Shown: in pieces, positions 1 to 8,452 of the stretch
How positions within the stretch are numbered: position 1 is the stretch's first letter
How the letters are laid out: the number at the start of each line of letters is the position of its first letter
Origin: Rhizobium sp. C4
GTDB lineage: Bacteria; Pseudomonadota; Alphaproteobacteria; Rhizobiales; Rhizobiaceae
NCBI RefSeq assembly: GCF_021026315.1
Contig: NZ_JAJNCX010000012.1
Span: forward strand, 124,001 to 188,000
DNA: 64,000 nucleotides
Direction of reading: 5' to 3'
Translations under genes and position numbers: made by a program
Notes under the pieces: model-generated
Seen by the model: only the letters and a program-made list of their open reading frames with translations
Told to the model about the DNA's origin: nothing
Databases searched by the model: none

Positions 1-122
1 CGCAGGCGCTGCTGGGCGACGTGTTTCCGACGACAAAGGGCATTCGATTGCTCGGCATAACGCTTTCCGCGCTCGAGAGCGAGGAGGGACCGTCCGTGAG
101 CGCCCAAATGGAGTTGCTTTGA
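1..122 (+). CDS. dinB: DNA polymerase IV, C-terminal end (partial)
   Basis: The third frame is open from the window edge to TGA at 120-122 and gives about 39 residues. They contain the segment TTKGIRLLGITLSAL, typical of the little-finger end of Y-family polymerase IV, and end in QMELL, which fits a beta-clamp-binding tail of the QLxLF type. The protein does translesion DNA synthesis. The start and the catalytic palm lie outside the window, so family assignment rests on the tail alone. An ImuB-like polymerase is the main alternative. Confidence 0.65.
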   Translation, partial: QALLGDVFPTTKGIRLLGITLSALESEEGPSVSAQMELL

Positions 123-181
123 TCTCACAATTGTCCGCGCGGTGGCAGCTGGATCGCGTTATCTCAAATGCGATCATAGGA

Positions 182-1162
182 TCAGCCAGCACGAAACCGA
201 TCAAACGCCGTTAAATGAACGATCGGGGGATCGGCGTCCCAGCGATAGATTTCTGTTCTGAGGAAGGACAGTTCATCGTCCCGCTTGTCTTCCGGCAGCT
301 CGACCCACCAGGACTTCGGCCGACCTTCGGAGCCGTCCGACCAACGATAGCCGCGTGCCTTCAGGTGGTCCTTCATGTCATACGGGCTGTTTTCCGCGTA
401 AATGCGAACGCGCGAGCGGTTACTCCTTTCCAGAAGCTCTGCAAAAGGCGTCGATACCGAAACACCGGTTTGCCGCCTCAGAACCTCCAAGAGCGCGAAA
501 CAATCATCAACCGCGCGGTGGCCATCGTGGAAATAGCCTGACTGGCCGACGAGATATCCGAGTTTGCTCCCTTCGAAATCGCGCCCTGCCCAATCAATCT
601 CCGATACAGAGCAGGCCCAGGCCTTGTCGGCGAACATTGGTGAGAAGGCTTCACAAAAAGGCCGGTCGAAGCTCGCGTTGTGAGCGATGATGAGGTCGGC
701 TGATCCAACAATGGCGCGCAAAGCAGGCGCATTAATGATCTGCCCGGCAACCATGTCATCGGTGATCCCGGTCAGCCGGGTGATCTCGGCAGGAATTGGA
801 GTAGTCGGTTGCTGGAGCCCGCCATAGACGCCCGTCACTTCGCCGATCTCGCCCAAATCGTTGAAACTGAACGCAACCGCTCCGATTTCGATGATCTCGT
901 CGGAGCGATAGTTCAGACCAGTGGTTTCTGTATCAACGATGACGCCGCGTCTTGGAAAGTCAGCTCGCGGATATGAGGAGACCTGCGGTGGCTCGAGTTT
1001 TCTGAGGACCCTGTAGCTGCCTGTGTCTTCGAGATGGCGAGCCATTGCCTCATCATCCAAATGTGGCAGGGGTTTCTCTGACGTTGGAACGATCTTTGAC
1101 CTGTTTGGCCGGCCGCCGGCGACTGTGACCGATGCCTCAAAGAAATCCAGCTGTGCAGCCAT
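182..1162 (-). CDS. DnaQ-like 3'-5' exonuclease (DEDDh family)
   Basis: The protein has 326 residues. A DEDDh exonuclease core spans about residues 70-235: motif I is VIVDTETTGL with D77 and E79, motif II is AHNASFDRPF with D166, and motif III is HRAVDDC with H215 and D220. This is the fold of the polymerase III epsilon proofreading subunit, but the unrelated N-terminal 65 residues and a 90-residue C-terminal extension make it a stand-alone nuclease rather than the replicative subunit. The extension (KDHLKARGYRWSDG and onward) resembles a domain seen behind some such exonucleases. It converges on the dinB end, so a DNA-repair role is plausible but inferred. Confidence 0.85.
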   Translation of the reverse strand: MAAQLDFFEASVTVAGGRPNRSKIVPTSEKPLPHLDDEAMARHLEDTGSYRVLRKLEPPQVSSYPRADFPRRGVIVDTETTGLNYRSDEIIEIGAVAFSFNDLGEIGEVTGVYGGLQQPTTPIPAEITRLTGITDDMVAGQIINAPALRAIVGSADLIIAHNASFDRPFCEAFSPMFADKAWACSVSEIDWAGRDFEGSKLGYLVGQSGYFHDGHRAVDDCFALLEVLRRQTGVSVSTPFAELLERSNRSRVRIYAENSPYDMKDHLKARGYRWSDGSEGRPKSWWVELPEDKRDDELSFLRTEIYRWDADPPIVHLTAFDRFRAG

Positions 1163-1415
1163 ATTGCTAATTAACCCTACTGGCGAGTTCCACGATGCGA
1201 TAAACTCAGTATGCTCAGGCGCACAAACGCTTAGCTTGCGTCAGCTATATCACTTAAAGCATCGCCGAAAATGGCATTCTACCCCAGGCGCCAAACATCC
1301 AAACTATTCTAGGGGCCAACCTGCAAATTATCGGCGAAGGTCCTACGTTCGATATTCCGCGCGCCATCCCTCCAAACCTTCAACGACAACGCGGCTGCGC
1401 AAAAGAGGAAAAAAC

Positions 1416-1622
1416 ATGGAGTCCATAGAAATCGAAAGCCGAACCGACTTCGCCCTTTGGGCGATCGAAAGAGCACAGGAAATCGTCGTGGCAGAGGGGG
1501 CAAGGTTTGCCATGGCCGCGCGAGATATGAACGAAGAGGCGCTTGCGTCCACCGCAGCCGCGCTCGGTAAGGCCATCAGTGATGCCCTTCTGGAAGTGTT
1601 TGACGGTTTGATAGCGGAGTGA
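1416..1622 (+). CDS. small hypothetical protein, 68 aa
   Basis: The ATG at 1416 follows an AGAGGA ribosome-binding site at 1404-1409. The frame is open for a long way upstream, but this is the first start with a good site. The protein is acidic and mostly predicted alpha-helix (WAIERAQEIVVAEGARFAMAA is helical), ending in LLEVFDGLIAE. No known family recognised. It does not resemble a BrnT toxin, although a BrnA-like protein follows. Confidence 0.5.
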   Translation: MESIEIESRTDFALWAIERAQEIVVAEGARFAMAARDMNEEALASTAAALGKAISDALLEVFDGLIAE

Positions 1623-1756
1623 AATTCGGCGAAATACAACGCTAAGCGCACAATCTCGACATCAAATTCGTATCTGCAATGTTCGGATTGGCCACCGAGT
1701 TTGGGCACTTTACTGGGAAAACTCAGCGCACGTCCAAGCGCACAACACAACAGGAT

Positions 1757-1999
1757 ATGACTATGGCAACGCCCCGACGACCATCCAATCCAAAAGACGC
1801 AGCTGAGGCGCTGTTCACCAAGCCAAAGAAGGTCGCAGCACCGGCCGTTGAGCGGCCTACGATCCCCAACGCCAAGGAGTTGGTCTCATTGAAGATCGAC
1901 AGCGATATCCTCGCGCATTTTCAGGCGGAGGGTCCAGGCTGGCAAGAGCGCATAAACGAAACCTTGCGAGCAGGAATGAATGCCGAACTCGGCTCTTGA
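1757..1999 (+). CDS. BrnA-like antitoxin family protein, orphan
   Basis: With the ATG at 1757 (CAGGA just upstream) the protein has 80 residues; ATG 1763 is also possible. The C-terminal half carries LKIDSDILAHFQAEGPGWQE followed by RINETLRAGM. This is the ribbon-helix-helix-like pattern of BrnA antitoxins: a beta strand, an FxxxGxGWQxRIN core and a terminal helix. The N-terminal 40 residues are basic and low-complexity. BrnA normally neutralises and co-represses with the toxin BrnT encoded just upstream; here the upstream gene is unrelated, so this may be an orphan antitoxin or a DNA-binding repressor of its own promoter. Confidence 0.6.
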   Translation: MTMATPRRPSNPKDAAEALFTKPKKVAAPAVERPTIPNAKELVSLKIDSDILAHFQAEGPGWQERINETLRAGMNAELGS

Positions 2000-2034
2000 G
2001 CGGGATTGAACCATCGACCTGCGCTTCAACTTGC

Positions 2035-2212
2035 CTACCCCATTGACCTTTCATGGATTCGGGGCCGCGTCGCCGTAGTCGTCAAACGTGACACACTGGC
2101 CTGCTGCCGCTTTCGATAGAGCGACGGTTTTTCACCGAGCTTTCTACTGAAGGCGCGCGAGAAGAACGATGGGTGCTCGAAGCCGACTTCATCGCCGAAG
2201 CCGATGTGGCCA
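2035..2212 (-). pseudogene. AraC-family regulator, C-terminal remnant
   Basis: On the minus strand one frame reads IGFGDEVGFEHPSFFSRAF, then SRKLGEKPSLYRKRQQAS, ending at TAG (2035-2037). This is the second helix-turn-helix of an AraC-family DNA-binding domain, with the usual FSRAFxRxxGxxPxxYR signature. The upstream effector domain and first HTH are absent, and the sequence passes into unrelated and IS-derived DNA, so it is a fragment. Confidence 0.65.
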
Positions 2213-2389
2213 TGTTGGCGGTCACCACAATCGGCGCGACGTGGTCAAGGGTCGCTCCGGATTGGGCGCCCAGACTGTCATCGACCGTTCCGGCCAGATC
2301 GCTGAAGTCCTCGCGGTGCTTCCCACGATGGAGACAGTCGCCTGGCTCGGATTATCTCGACGTAGCTGACGACGGTTTACATCTGCCCT

Positions 2390-2488
2390 CGCCGCAACAA
2401 GGCGTGCCTTCGACGCAGCGTCATACCGCCGACGTCTGTTTCGCAAAATCCGCCGGATAACCAGCTTCTCTTCTTCAGTCTCAATCAT
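2390..2488 (-). pseudogene. IS66-type TnpA N-terminal remnant
   Basis: From the ATG at 2486-2488 the minus strand encodes about 33 residues, MIETEEEKLVIRRI followed by RNRRRRYDAASKARLVAA. This matches the start of a common rhizobial IS66 accessory protein (TnpA, Xre/HTH-like). The expected second half of the HTH is missing, and the frame runs on into unrelated sequence. The intact IS66 element at 8.4-11.2 kb encodes a different TnpA, so this comes from another element. Confidence 0.5.
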
Positions 2489-2490
2489 TT

Positions 2491-2517
2491 GGTGTCCACC
2501 TCCGTTAGGTGGACACC
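2491..2517. repeat. perfect 11-bp inverted repeat hairpin
   Basis: GGTGTCCACCT (2491-2501) and AGGTGGACACC (2507-2517) are exact reverse complements separated by CCGTT. The hairpin lies between the IS66-type and IS30-type remnants. It could be two insertion-sequence ends meeting head to head, or a hairpin belonging to one vanished element. No U-run follows on either strand, so a terminator is less likely. Confidence 0.6.
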
Positions 2518-2533
2518 TCATGCAGCACGGCAC

Positions 2534-2830
2534 TCAATGGCAAAGGGTGCACGGAAATTCACGTTTACCTTCGAACCGCATGCTCCCGGCGATCTGCTCC
2601 GGGCTCCAGCCGGCCTTCAGAGAGACGATGATCCGCTGGCGCAACTGGGAATGACAGACTAGCTTGCTGTGCCGGAACCGCCGGCCAAACACAGCTGCTG
2701 AGCCAGCGCACACCAGTAGCCCGTTAGGTCGGGGATCTCGAAATCGCTGTACCAGTTTCGTCGCAGCTCGCGGAAAACGGTCTACCGGCTCCTCTACTCG
2801 CAGCAGAAAGAAACTTCGATGGCAGGTCAA
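2534..2830 (-). pseudogene. IS30-family transposase remnant
   Basis: A minus-strand frame carries SQLRQRIIVSLKAGWSPEQI then AGSMRFEGKREFPCTLCH, matching the conserved region of IS30 transposases before the DDE domain (LRxxVxxxLxxGWSPEQIAGRL). Neither the N-terminal HTH nor the DDE catalytic domain is present. The rest of the 98-codon frame is only weakly IS30-like. Its 3' end stops 12 bp short of the transporter gene, so an old insertion probably trimmed the DNA behind that gene. Confidence 0.55.
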
Positions 2831-2842
2831 TACTGGCCGTTT

Positions 2843-4129
2843 TCACAACGCTCCTGAAAAAAATGCAACCGTCAACATGATCAGTGCGATGGACCACATG
2901 TAAAAGACGGAGTGTCGCAAATGAGCGCCGAAATCGACACCTGCAAGACCAACCAGCATGTAAGCGCTGCCGATAACCGGGCTGATTGAATACCCGACAT
3001 TTTCACCGATCAACATCGCACGGGCTACCGCTTCCGGCGCAATGCCGTGCGCTTTCCCAACACTCACCAGGACGGGCATGATGCCGAAATAATAGGTGTC
3101 TCCGCCAAACATCATGCCGAGTGGCAGCGCAAGGACGCCAACAATCAGATGGACACTGCTTCCAAGGCTCGCGGGTATGAGTGAGATGAGCAGCTTGGCT
3201 AAAGCGTCCAGCATGCCACTGTCGTTGAGGATCCCGAGAAAGACGCCTGCCGCCAGGATAATGGCGGAAAGGCTGACCGCTTCAGCGCCATGTTCCTTGA
3301 TCGCCTTCATCTGGGCATTTGCGCCGCTGTAGTTGAGAGGCAGTGCGATGGCGACCGCTATCATCATGACAATTCCCAAAGGAATGCCGGAAAAGACCAT
3401 AGCGGCAATCGTGGCGAGGGTGAGCAGTGTGTTCGCTATACCCCTCCAGTTTTCCTCGCTGGTTTTCGAGATTGAGGCACCATTCGCTGCCGCAGGTTCG
3501 GCACTTTGTTCAAGCAAAACGGCCTGCGGCAACTTTCGTCCTACCCACCAAGCCAAGACAAGTGCGCTGCATATACCTGCGAGGTGCGCTGGCCAAAGCG
3601 GTCGCCACAATGCCGCAGGGTCGACATGCAGCACTGTAGCGGCACGAAGGACTGCAGGTGTCCAAGGTTCGATGTTCATGATGCCGGCCATGAGACCAGT
3701 CAGCATGGCCAAGTGAAGGGGGCTGATCTGAAACCGTTTATAGATCGGAAGGAAGGCGGATATGGTGACGAGGTACGTGGTCGGCCCTGCGCCATCCAAA
3801 TGGACTAGAGCGGCTGTGATGACAGTCGCCATCAAAATTCGTTGAGGACGGTTACCGGCGAATTTCAGGAGGATACGAATGAGCGGCTCAAAAATTCCCT
3901 GAGAATACATAATGCCGAAATAGGTGATGGCAAATATGAATATGACCACCATGGGCGCGACGGTGCCCAGACCGGACATAACGAATTTCTGCACATGAGG
4001 GATGTCGTTACCTGCCAAGAATGCACCTACCAGAGGTATCGACGTAAATGTCACCACGGGGGACACGCGTCCGGTCATGAGAATGGACACGGATAGAACG
4101 ACAACGAAAAGTCCTATATAGGCAAGCAT
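2843..4129 (-). CDS. CitMHS-family carboxylate (citrate-metal):H+ symporter
   Basis: This 428-residue protein is strongly hydrophobic with about 12 membrane segments. The central loop reads LVHLDGAGPTTYLVT and the second half carries MMFGGDTYYFGIMPVL, both typical of the CitMHS family of secondary transporters, which import citrate or related tricarboxylates complexed with divalent metals. Length is normal for the family. A LysR gene is transcribed divergently from a start 312 bp away, the usual arrangement for a regulated carboxylate importer. Substrate cannot be read from sequence. The 3' end abuts IS30 debris, but the gene looks intact. Confidence 0.85.
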   Translation of the reverse strand: MLAYIGLFVVVLSVSILMTGRVSPVVTFTSIPLVGAFLAGNDIPHVQKFVMSGLGTVAPMVVIFIFAITYFGIMYSQGIFEPLIRILLKFAGNRPQRILMATVITAALVHLDGAGPTTYLVTISAFLPIYKRFQISPLHLAMLTGLMAGIMNIEPWTPAVLRAATVLHVDPAALWRPLWPAHLAGICSALVLAWWVGRKLPQAVLLEQSAEPAAANGASISKTSEENWRGIANTLLTLATIAAMVFSGIPLGIVMMIAVAIALPLNYSGANAQMKAIKEHGAEAVSLSAIILAAGVFLGILNDSGMLDALAKLLISLIPASLGSSVHLIVGVLALPLGMMFGGDTYYFGIMPVLVSVGKAHGIAPEAVARAMLIGENVGYSISPVIGSAYMLVGLAGVDFGAHLRHSVFYMWSIALIMLTVAFFSGAL

Positions 4130-4441
4130 TTATTAGTTTCCTCCCATTCATACGCACCCGATTGATTACAAGACCATAGAAGCGATCGTCGGGCATCACA
4201 GCCCGTGGATTTTCACTCCTGCAGTCATTTCGCCGATGCCTGTCGCTCAATAGCGAGTTCTCGGTTTTGGCATCGCCTCCGGAAGAGCTTGACATGCGCC
4301 AGATCAGAGAATGACCGGCTGGCCAAATTCGCCGAAGCGTCACTCCCCCCGACCTCCCGCGCCGTGGTGGTTTGAGGGAACTTGAAAATGCCATAATCGA
4401 ATGTTGAAAATAAGTGAAAAGTTTGCAGTGTTTATTTCGAA
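4130..4441. other. divergent intergenic region, transporter and LysR gene
   Basis: These 312 bases separate two divergently transcribed genes and so should hold both promoters and the LysR binding sites. The stretch next to the LysR start (4385-4435) is AT-rich. I found no convincing T-N11-A operator or paired -35/-10 boxes by eye, and no coding sequence. Confidence 0.4.
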
Positions 4442-5398
4442 ATGAGCATCAATTACGGCCTTCTGGAACTCCGCGCCTTCATCGCCGTGGCAAGCTTTCA
4501 AAGCTTTGGCCGCGCAGCGGATGTCTTGGGCTTGTCGCCTTCTGCAGTAAGCCGGAGGATCTTTGAGCTTGAGCGAACATTGGAGACGCAACTGTTTGAG
4601 CGGACGACCCGCTCCGTAGTCTTGACCCGCGCGGGGCGGATCCTGCTGGCCGACGTGACGCCAGTTTTGCAGAAGATGGACGAAAGCCTGACAAAGATCG
4701 CGCAGGAAGCGCGTGGTGACGGCGGCTGGCTTGACGTGGGTTGCGTCACCTCCGTATGTTTTGCGATTGCACCACGTGTCGCGCGGGCCTTCAAAGCCCT
4801 TTACCCGAAAATGCATTTACGCTTGCATGACAACACGGGGAAGACGGTCGCTCACAACGTTCTGTCCGGTCACACGGCTTTTGCCGTCAACACGCTTCTC
4901 AATCCACCCAGCGATCTCTATGTGCAGGAGGCATTGTACGACAGCTATGTCCTCATCGTGCCGAAAGACCATCCCATGGCAGCTGAGCGCGAAGTCCCCT
5001 GGCAGCGATTGTCGGCGCTATCGGAACTTGGCCTGACTTTGTTGGCTTTGAACCAAAATAGTGCCAATCGCCAGGAGGTCGATCAGGAGCTTCGGAGTGT
5101 CGGTGTTGCCGTTCCATGGGGTGATGAGGTTCAGCACTTCTCCAGCCTTGTTGGCTTCCTGAAATCGGGCGGATTTGCAGCTGTTTTGCCTCAGATCGCC
5201 ATGCATGCCTGCGAGGAATGGGGGTTGAAGGGAGTCGCTTTGAAAGAGCCGACTATCCATCGGCGGATCGGCCTGATCAGGCGTCGCGACTTTGTTCTGC
5301 CGCCACCGGCCGCGGCTCTTTGGACATTGTTTGAGAAGGAACTCGCCGATCTTGCTGTGCAAGGCCGGCAAATTCCTAACGTGAATCACACGGAGTAG
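4442..5398 (+). CDS. LysR-family transcriptional regulator
   Basis: The 318-residue protein starts with a winged HTH (residues 5-65: LRAFIAVASFQSFGRAADVL, then LSPSAVSRRIFELE) followed by a periplasmic-binding-like effector domain from about residue 90. Length is standard for LysR regulators. It is divergent from the CitMHS transporter and most likely controls it in response to the transported carboxylate. The effector is unknown. Confidence 0.9.
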   Translation: MSINYGLLELRAFIAVASFQSFGRAADVLGLSPSAVSRRIFELERTLETQLFERTTRSVVLTRAGRILLADVTPVLQKMDESLTKIAQEARGDGGWLDVGCVTSVCFAIAPRVARAFKALYPKMHLRLHDNTGKTVAHNVLSGHTAFAVNTLLNPPSDLYVQEALYDSYVLIVPKDHPMAAEREVPWQRLSALSELGLTLLALNQNSANRQEVDQELRSVGVAVPWGDEVQHFSSLVGFLKSGGFAAVLPQIAMHACEEWGLKGVALKEPTIHRRIGLIRRRDFVLPPPAAALWTLFEKELADLAVQGRQIPNVNHTE

Positions 5399-5496
5399 GC
5401 CCGCATGCGGAGCTTTGGTCGTAATCTTTCAAATTGCCTTGCCTATCGGCTCAACTGCCAAGCGGGTGTTCCTCAATTCAGGCTGGCAGGGACATT

Positions 5497-6435
5497 GTGA
5501 ACACGAGCATTCTCTCTCGGATACCGTTGCTTGCCCTGCGTCATTTGGAAGCCGCAGTGCGCCTGGGGTCATTTGAGGCGACTGCCCGCGAACTGAATGT
5601 CTCTGCCAGCGCCGTCAGTCAGCAAATCCATCGCATCGAAAGATCGATTGGCTTTTCGCTTTTCGAGCGCTTTGGCAACCGCACCGTTCCGACCCGCCGA
5701 GGCCTTGAGCTGGGCAGAGTGCTGACCCAAGCCTTCGACGCCATCTCGATCGGAATAGAGGACGCTGCCAGTTCCGGAATGTCTCACGGCGTCAAAATCC
5801 GGGTCTATCAGACCTTGGCAAATCGCTGGCTGATTCCAAAACTCGAAGAATTTTCCCGGCAATATCCAGAGGTTTCCGTAGAGTTCGAAACTGGCAGTGA
5901 CGATGTTGACTTCAGCCATACTGATGCGGACATGGCCATTTGCTTTAACGCTATGTCCAGCCGCCATGTTCTTCGCCAGGAGCTGTTCTCATCCCGCCTT
6001 GCTCCGGTTTGCACGCCGCGGGTTGCTTTGGAAAACGCCAACGATCTCGCTTTGGTCCCGCGTATTTCTTCGCGAAATCGCATGAGTGACTGGCCAACCT
6101 GGCTGTCTGCTTCGGGATTGAGCCAAGGACAGCAAACTCGCCTGATGCTGTTTTCCAATTCGACATTAGCATACGAAGCGGCTCTGGCGGGGATGGGAAT
6201 GGTCGTGGCTCAAATTGAGCTGGTGATCAATGACCTGGAAAGCGGCCGTCTTGTTCAGCCCTTCGCGACCTGTATCCGTTCCCACCAGTCCGTTGCTCTG
6301 CTAGAACCTGAAATCCGCCCGCGCAATCCTGCGGCAACCGCATTTCGGCATTGGGTTGTCCAGGAAGTCAACGCCTTGACCCATCGGACAGATTTATTCT
6401 TGGCCCAGCGGCAGCACCGAGATATGAGCTTATGA
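5497..6435 (+). CDS. LysR-family regulator, GcvA-like
   Basis: I prefer the GTG at 5497 because GGCAGGGA lies 6-12 bases upstream and the HTH begins at the usual distance (PLLALRHLEAAVRLGSFEAT at residues 9-28); an earlier in-frame ATG at 5434 would add 21 residues. The protein is 312 residues. Phrases such as RHLEAAVRLGSFEATARELN and AVSQQIHRIE are typical of the GcvA subgroup. The gene follows the first LysR gene on the same strand and overlaps the end of a convergent hydrolase gene by 6 bp. Target unknown; the hydrolase or the transporter are candidates. Confidence 0.85.
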   Translation: MNTSILSRIPLLALRHLEAAVRLGSFEATARELNVSASAVSQQIHRIERSIGFSLFERFGNRTVPTRRGLELGRVLTQAFDAISIGIEDAASSGMSHGVKIRVYQTLANRWLIPKLEEFSRQYPEVSVEFETGSDDVDFSHTDADMAICFNAMSSRHVLRQELFSSRLAPVCTPRVALENANDLALVPRISSRNRMSDWPTWLSASGLSQGQQTRLMLFSNSTLAYEAALAGMGMVVAQIELVINDLESGRLVQPFATCIRSHQSVALLEPEIRPRNPAATAFRHWVVQEVNALTHRTDLFLAQRQHRDMSL

Positions 6436-7296
6436 TGCCATCACTCGATCGATAAATCGCACGATCCGATCGGAGATTGGCGCCTGCCGAAACACCTCAT
6501 CACCGTGACCTGCATTGGGGATGATTTCAAAGTCGACAGATGCGCCCTGTTTGATCAGCTCTCCAGCAAGCGAAGCACTCTGGGCCCACGGAAGGACTTT
6601 GTCTTGTTCGCCATGCATGATTAAAAATGGAGGTGCATCGCGCCGTACATATGTCACAGGGCTGATGGTCACCAGCTTATCCGGATATAGCTGCGGATCA
6701 CCTCCAATCAACAGACCCAAGGGCGATTCAGCGCTAGATTGGTCGGTTTCGCTGTTCTGCACCGCACTAAGAAATTGCGGGAAATCATAGGCACCGTAGA
6801 TGGCGACCACGCCCTTGAGCTCGAGGTTCGGCACGGGGTTGAAATCCGCTCGGTCCATTGCCAACGCGGCCAGGGCTGCGAGATGGGCACCCGCTGATGT
6901 TCCGGCGAGAACAATCCTTGATGTATCAATGCCATACGTCCCGGCATTCTCTATCAAATGCTTCAGCCCGAGGTTGACGTCGTGCACCTGCGCGGGAAAG
7001 CACGCGTCTTGTGCCAACCTGTAACCGATACTGACCAAGGCGTAACCATACTCCAGGACGAACATGGTGCGCACCGCGCGCTTGTCGCGTCGCATCCAGC
7101 CCCCAGGGTGAAAAAACACAACTACAGGCATGGGAGCGGAGATATCTTTCGGTAGATATACGTCGTATCGCTGTCGTTCATGCGAACCAAATTCTACGTC
7201 ACGAATCACACTCACGCCGGCAGGCGGTTCGGGAAGTGGAATGACGGACCCGGTATATTGCGGCTTTCCAGTTGTTTGAAGGGCTCTGTCGTTCAT
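6430..7296 (-). CDS. alpha/beta hydrolase (esterase, HSL/BD-FAE-like)
   Basis: The 288-residue protein has the oxyanion motif HPGGW (63-67), the nucleophile elbow GTSAG with S134, the acid D232 in HGEQD, and H264 in NAGHGDE. The HxGG(W) form and the SAG elbow place it among esterases related to hormone-sensitive lipase and arylformamidase-like enzymes. No signal peptide is visible, so it should be cytoplasmic. Its 3' end overlaps the convergent LysR gene. Substrate is not predictable. Confidence 0.85.
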   Translation of the reverse strand: MNDRALQTTGKPQYTGSVIPLPEPPAGVSVIRDVEFGSHERQRYDVYLPKDISAPMPVVVFFHPGGWMRRDKRAVRTMFVLEYGYALVSIGYRLAQDACFPAQVHDVNLGLKHLIENAGTYGIDTSRIVLAGTSAGAHLAALAALAMDRADFNPVPNLELKGVVAIYGAYDFPQFLSAVQNSETDQSSAESPLGLLIGGDPQLYPDKLVTISPVTYVRRDAPPFLIMHGEQDKVLPWAQSASLAGELIKQGASVDFEIIPNAGHGDEVFRQAPISDRIVRFIDRVMAS

Positions 7297-7828
7297 ATTT
7301 ATTCTGCTTCCCGGGCCGCACGAGTTTTGACATCCACCAAATTGGAACCATCATAACCACGATCGCGGGCAACAAAAGAAAGATGCGCTAATGATAGGAT
7401 AAGACGGGCTGGGGGTCCATGCTACAAGGCGATGTCACCTTAACTTGACTGAATAGCCCCGACTTTCGTAGACCCCCTGGGGTTAGATTTTTTGCTGATT
7501 TTTTATTTCCATTGAGAGCTGATGGTGTGGATGCCCTCTACTGGCACTCTAAAGTTAACGGGTCTGCGACAGCAGTGTGCGATTTTGCAGCGTGACCCAA
7601 GCCGACCGTAACGCTTGTTATCACGCTCTTGAAGGGATTCGAACGCAGGACCTCGTAGATATTGGCAGCCGTGGTCGCGTTACCCAATCACGTGCGATGT
7701 CCCGAAGGGCGGACCATCGAATCAACAATACCCGGCTTTCTGCGAAAATTACCTTGATCTTGGAGTCTAGAGCCTGCATCGGGTTGACGCGCCCGGCTAT
7801 TAGGCACGCAATGATTCAAAAAGGCTGA
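7297..7828. other. gene-poor stretch with dispersed repeat
   Basis: No credible coding sequence is seen in these 532 bases. The region holds an ATTGAGAGCTGAT segment (7511-7523) also found at 17998-18010, and a copy of a dispersed 30-40 bp repeat (7606-7644). It probably represents decayed mobile DNA beside the broken shikimate dehydrogenase gene. Confidence 0.5.
7606..7644. repeat. dispersed repeat, copy A
   Basis: This copy ends in CACGCTCTTGAAGGGATTCG and AAC. It matches copy B (18344-18381) at most positions, including CCGTAAC and GTTATCACGC, and shares the core CTTGAnnGGATTCGAAC with copies C (43570-43601) and D (48643-48666). All four lie in gene-poor gaps. Confidence 0.55.
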
Positions 7829-8363
7829 TCATTCTGTTGGTGTCAGGACGAATGTCGATAAATAGTTCAAATGCGGGAACAGCCTGAAAAACCGCCATTC
7901 CGGCGCTTCGGCTGTCTTGACCAGTTCGGTGTCGATTGGAACATAGACGATTTCAGCGACCCAGAAATGTGGCCTGATCAGCCTTGGTGCGAGAGGCAAA
8001 CCGGGATGCGCTCTCGTACCGGTTGGCGTGCAGTGAACCAGACCGGAAGTGCCTTTCAAAGCCTGTCGCATATCGATCCAGACCTCAAAATGGCAATCGG
8101 CATGGGCTGCCTGAAGCTGGACGACGAGCGCGGATGCTCGCGCTGGATCGAGGTCGAAAATCTCGACCGTACGCACTCCCAGTTGTGCAAGGGCATGGGT
8201 AAGCGCGACACCCGCCCCGCCGGCACCCCGACGCACTACGTACTCAAGCGACACATCGGGCAATCCGCGACGAAAGCTCTCCGCACAGCCCCACCAGTCC
8301 GTGTTGTGACCGAGGCGAAGGCCGTTTCTGAAAACTATGGTGTTGATGGACTGCTGCTGACCT
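7829..8363 (-). pseudogene. aroE: shikimate dehydrogenase remnant, N-terminal domain missing
   Basis: The frame reads INTIVFRNGLRLGHNTDWWG, then a Rossmann stretch (RRGAGGAGVALTHAL, EIFDLDPARA) and VHCTPTG, the NADP-binding half of shikimate 5-dehydrogenase/quinate dehydrogenase. The substrate-binding N-terminal domain (about 80-90 residues with the catalytic lysine) is absent. The IS66 left end sits 8 bp beyond the aligned part, and the first residues of the open frame come from the IS. Joining the two flanks across the target duplication still gives a TGA a few codons upstream, so the gene was probably truncated before the IS arrived. Confidence 0.75.
8356..8363. repeat. IS66 target site duplication, left
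   Basis: GCTGACCT directly precedes the left inverted repeat and is repeated exactly at 11172-11179 after the right inverted repeat. An 8-bp duplication is the known size for IS66-family transposition. Confidence 0.95.
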
Positions 8364-8387
8364 GTGAGCGTCCGGTGAGCCGATTTT
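8364..8387. repeat. IS66 left inverted repeat
   Basis: The left end begins GTGAGCGTCCGG and matches the reverse complement of 11148-11171 at 20 of 24 positions. Confidence 0.9.
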
Positions 8388-8452
8388 GCTGAAGCGCCCT
8401 TCTGTCGCAAGTTACGTCACTGATGATTCATTTGTGACGTAACAAGGTACGG

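Noticed and set aside
7606..7644. tRNA-like 3' end (GTTCGAATCC on the minus strand).
   Set aside because: No cloverleaf can be formed in the flanking bases at any of the four copies, and the T-stem pairs poorly.
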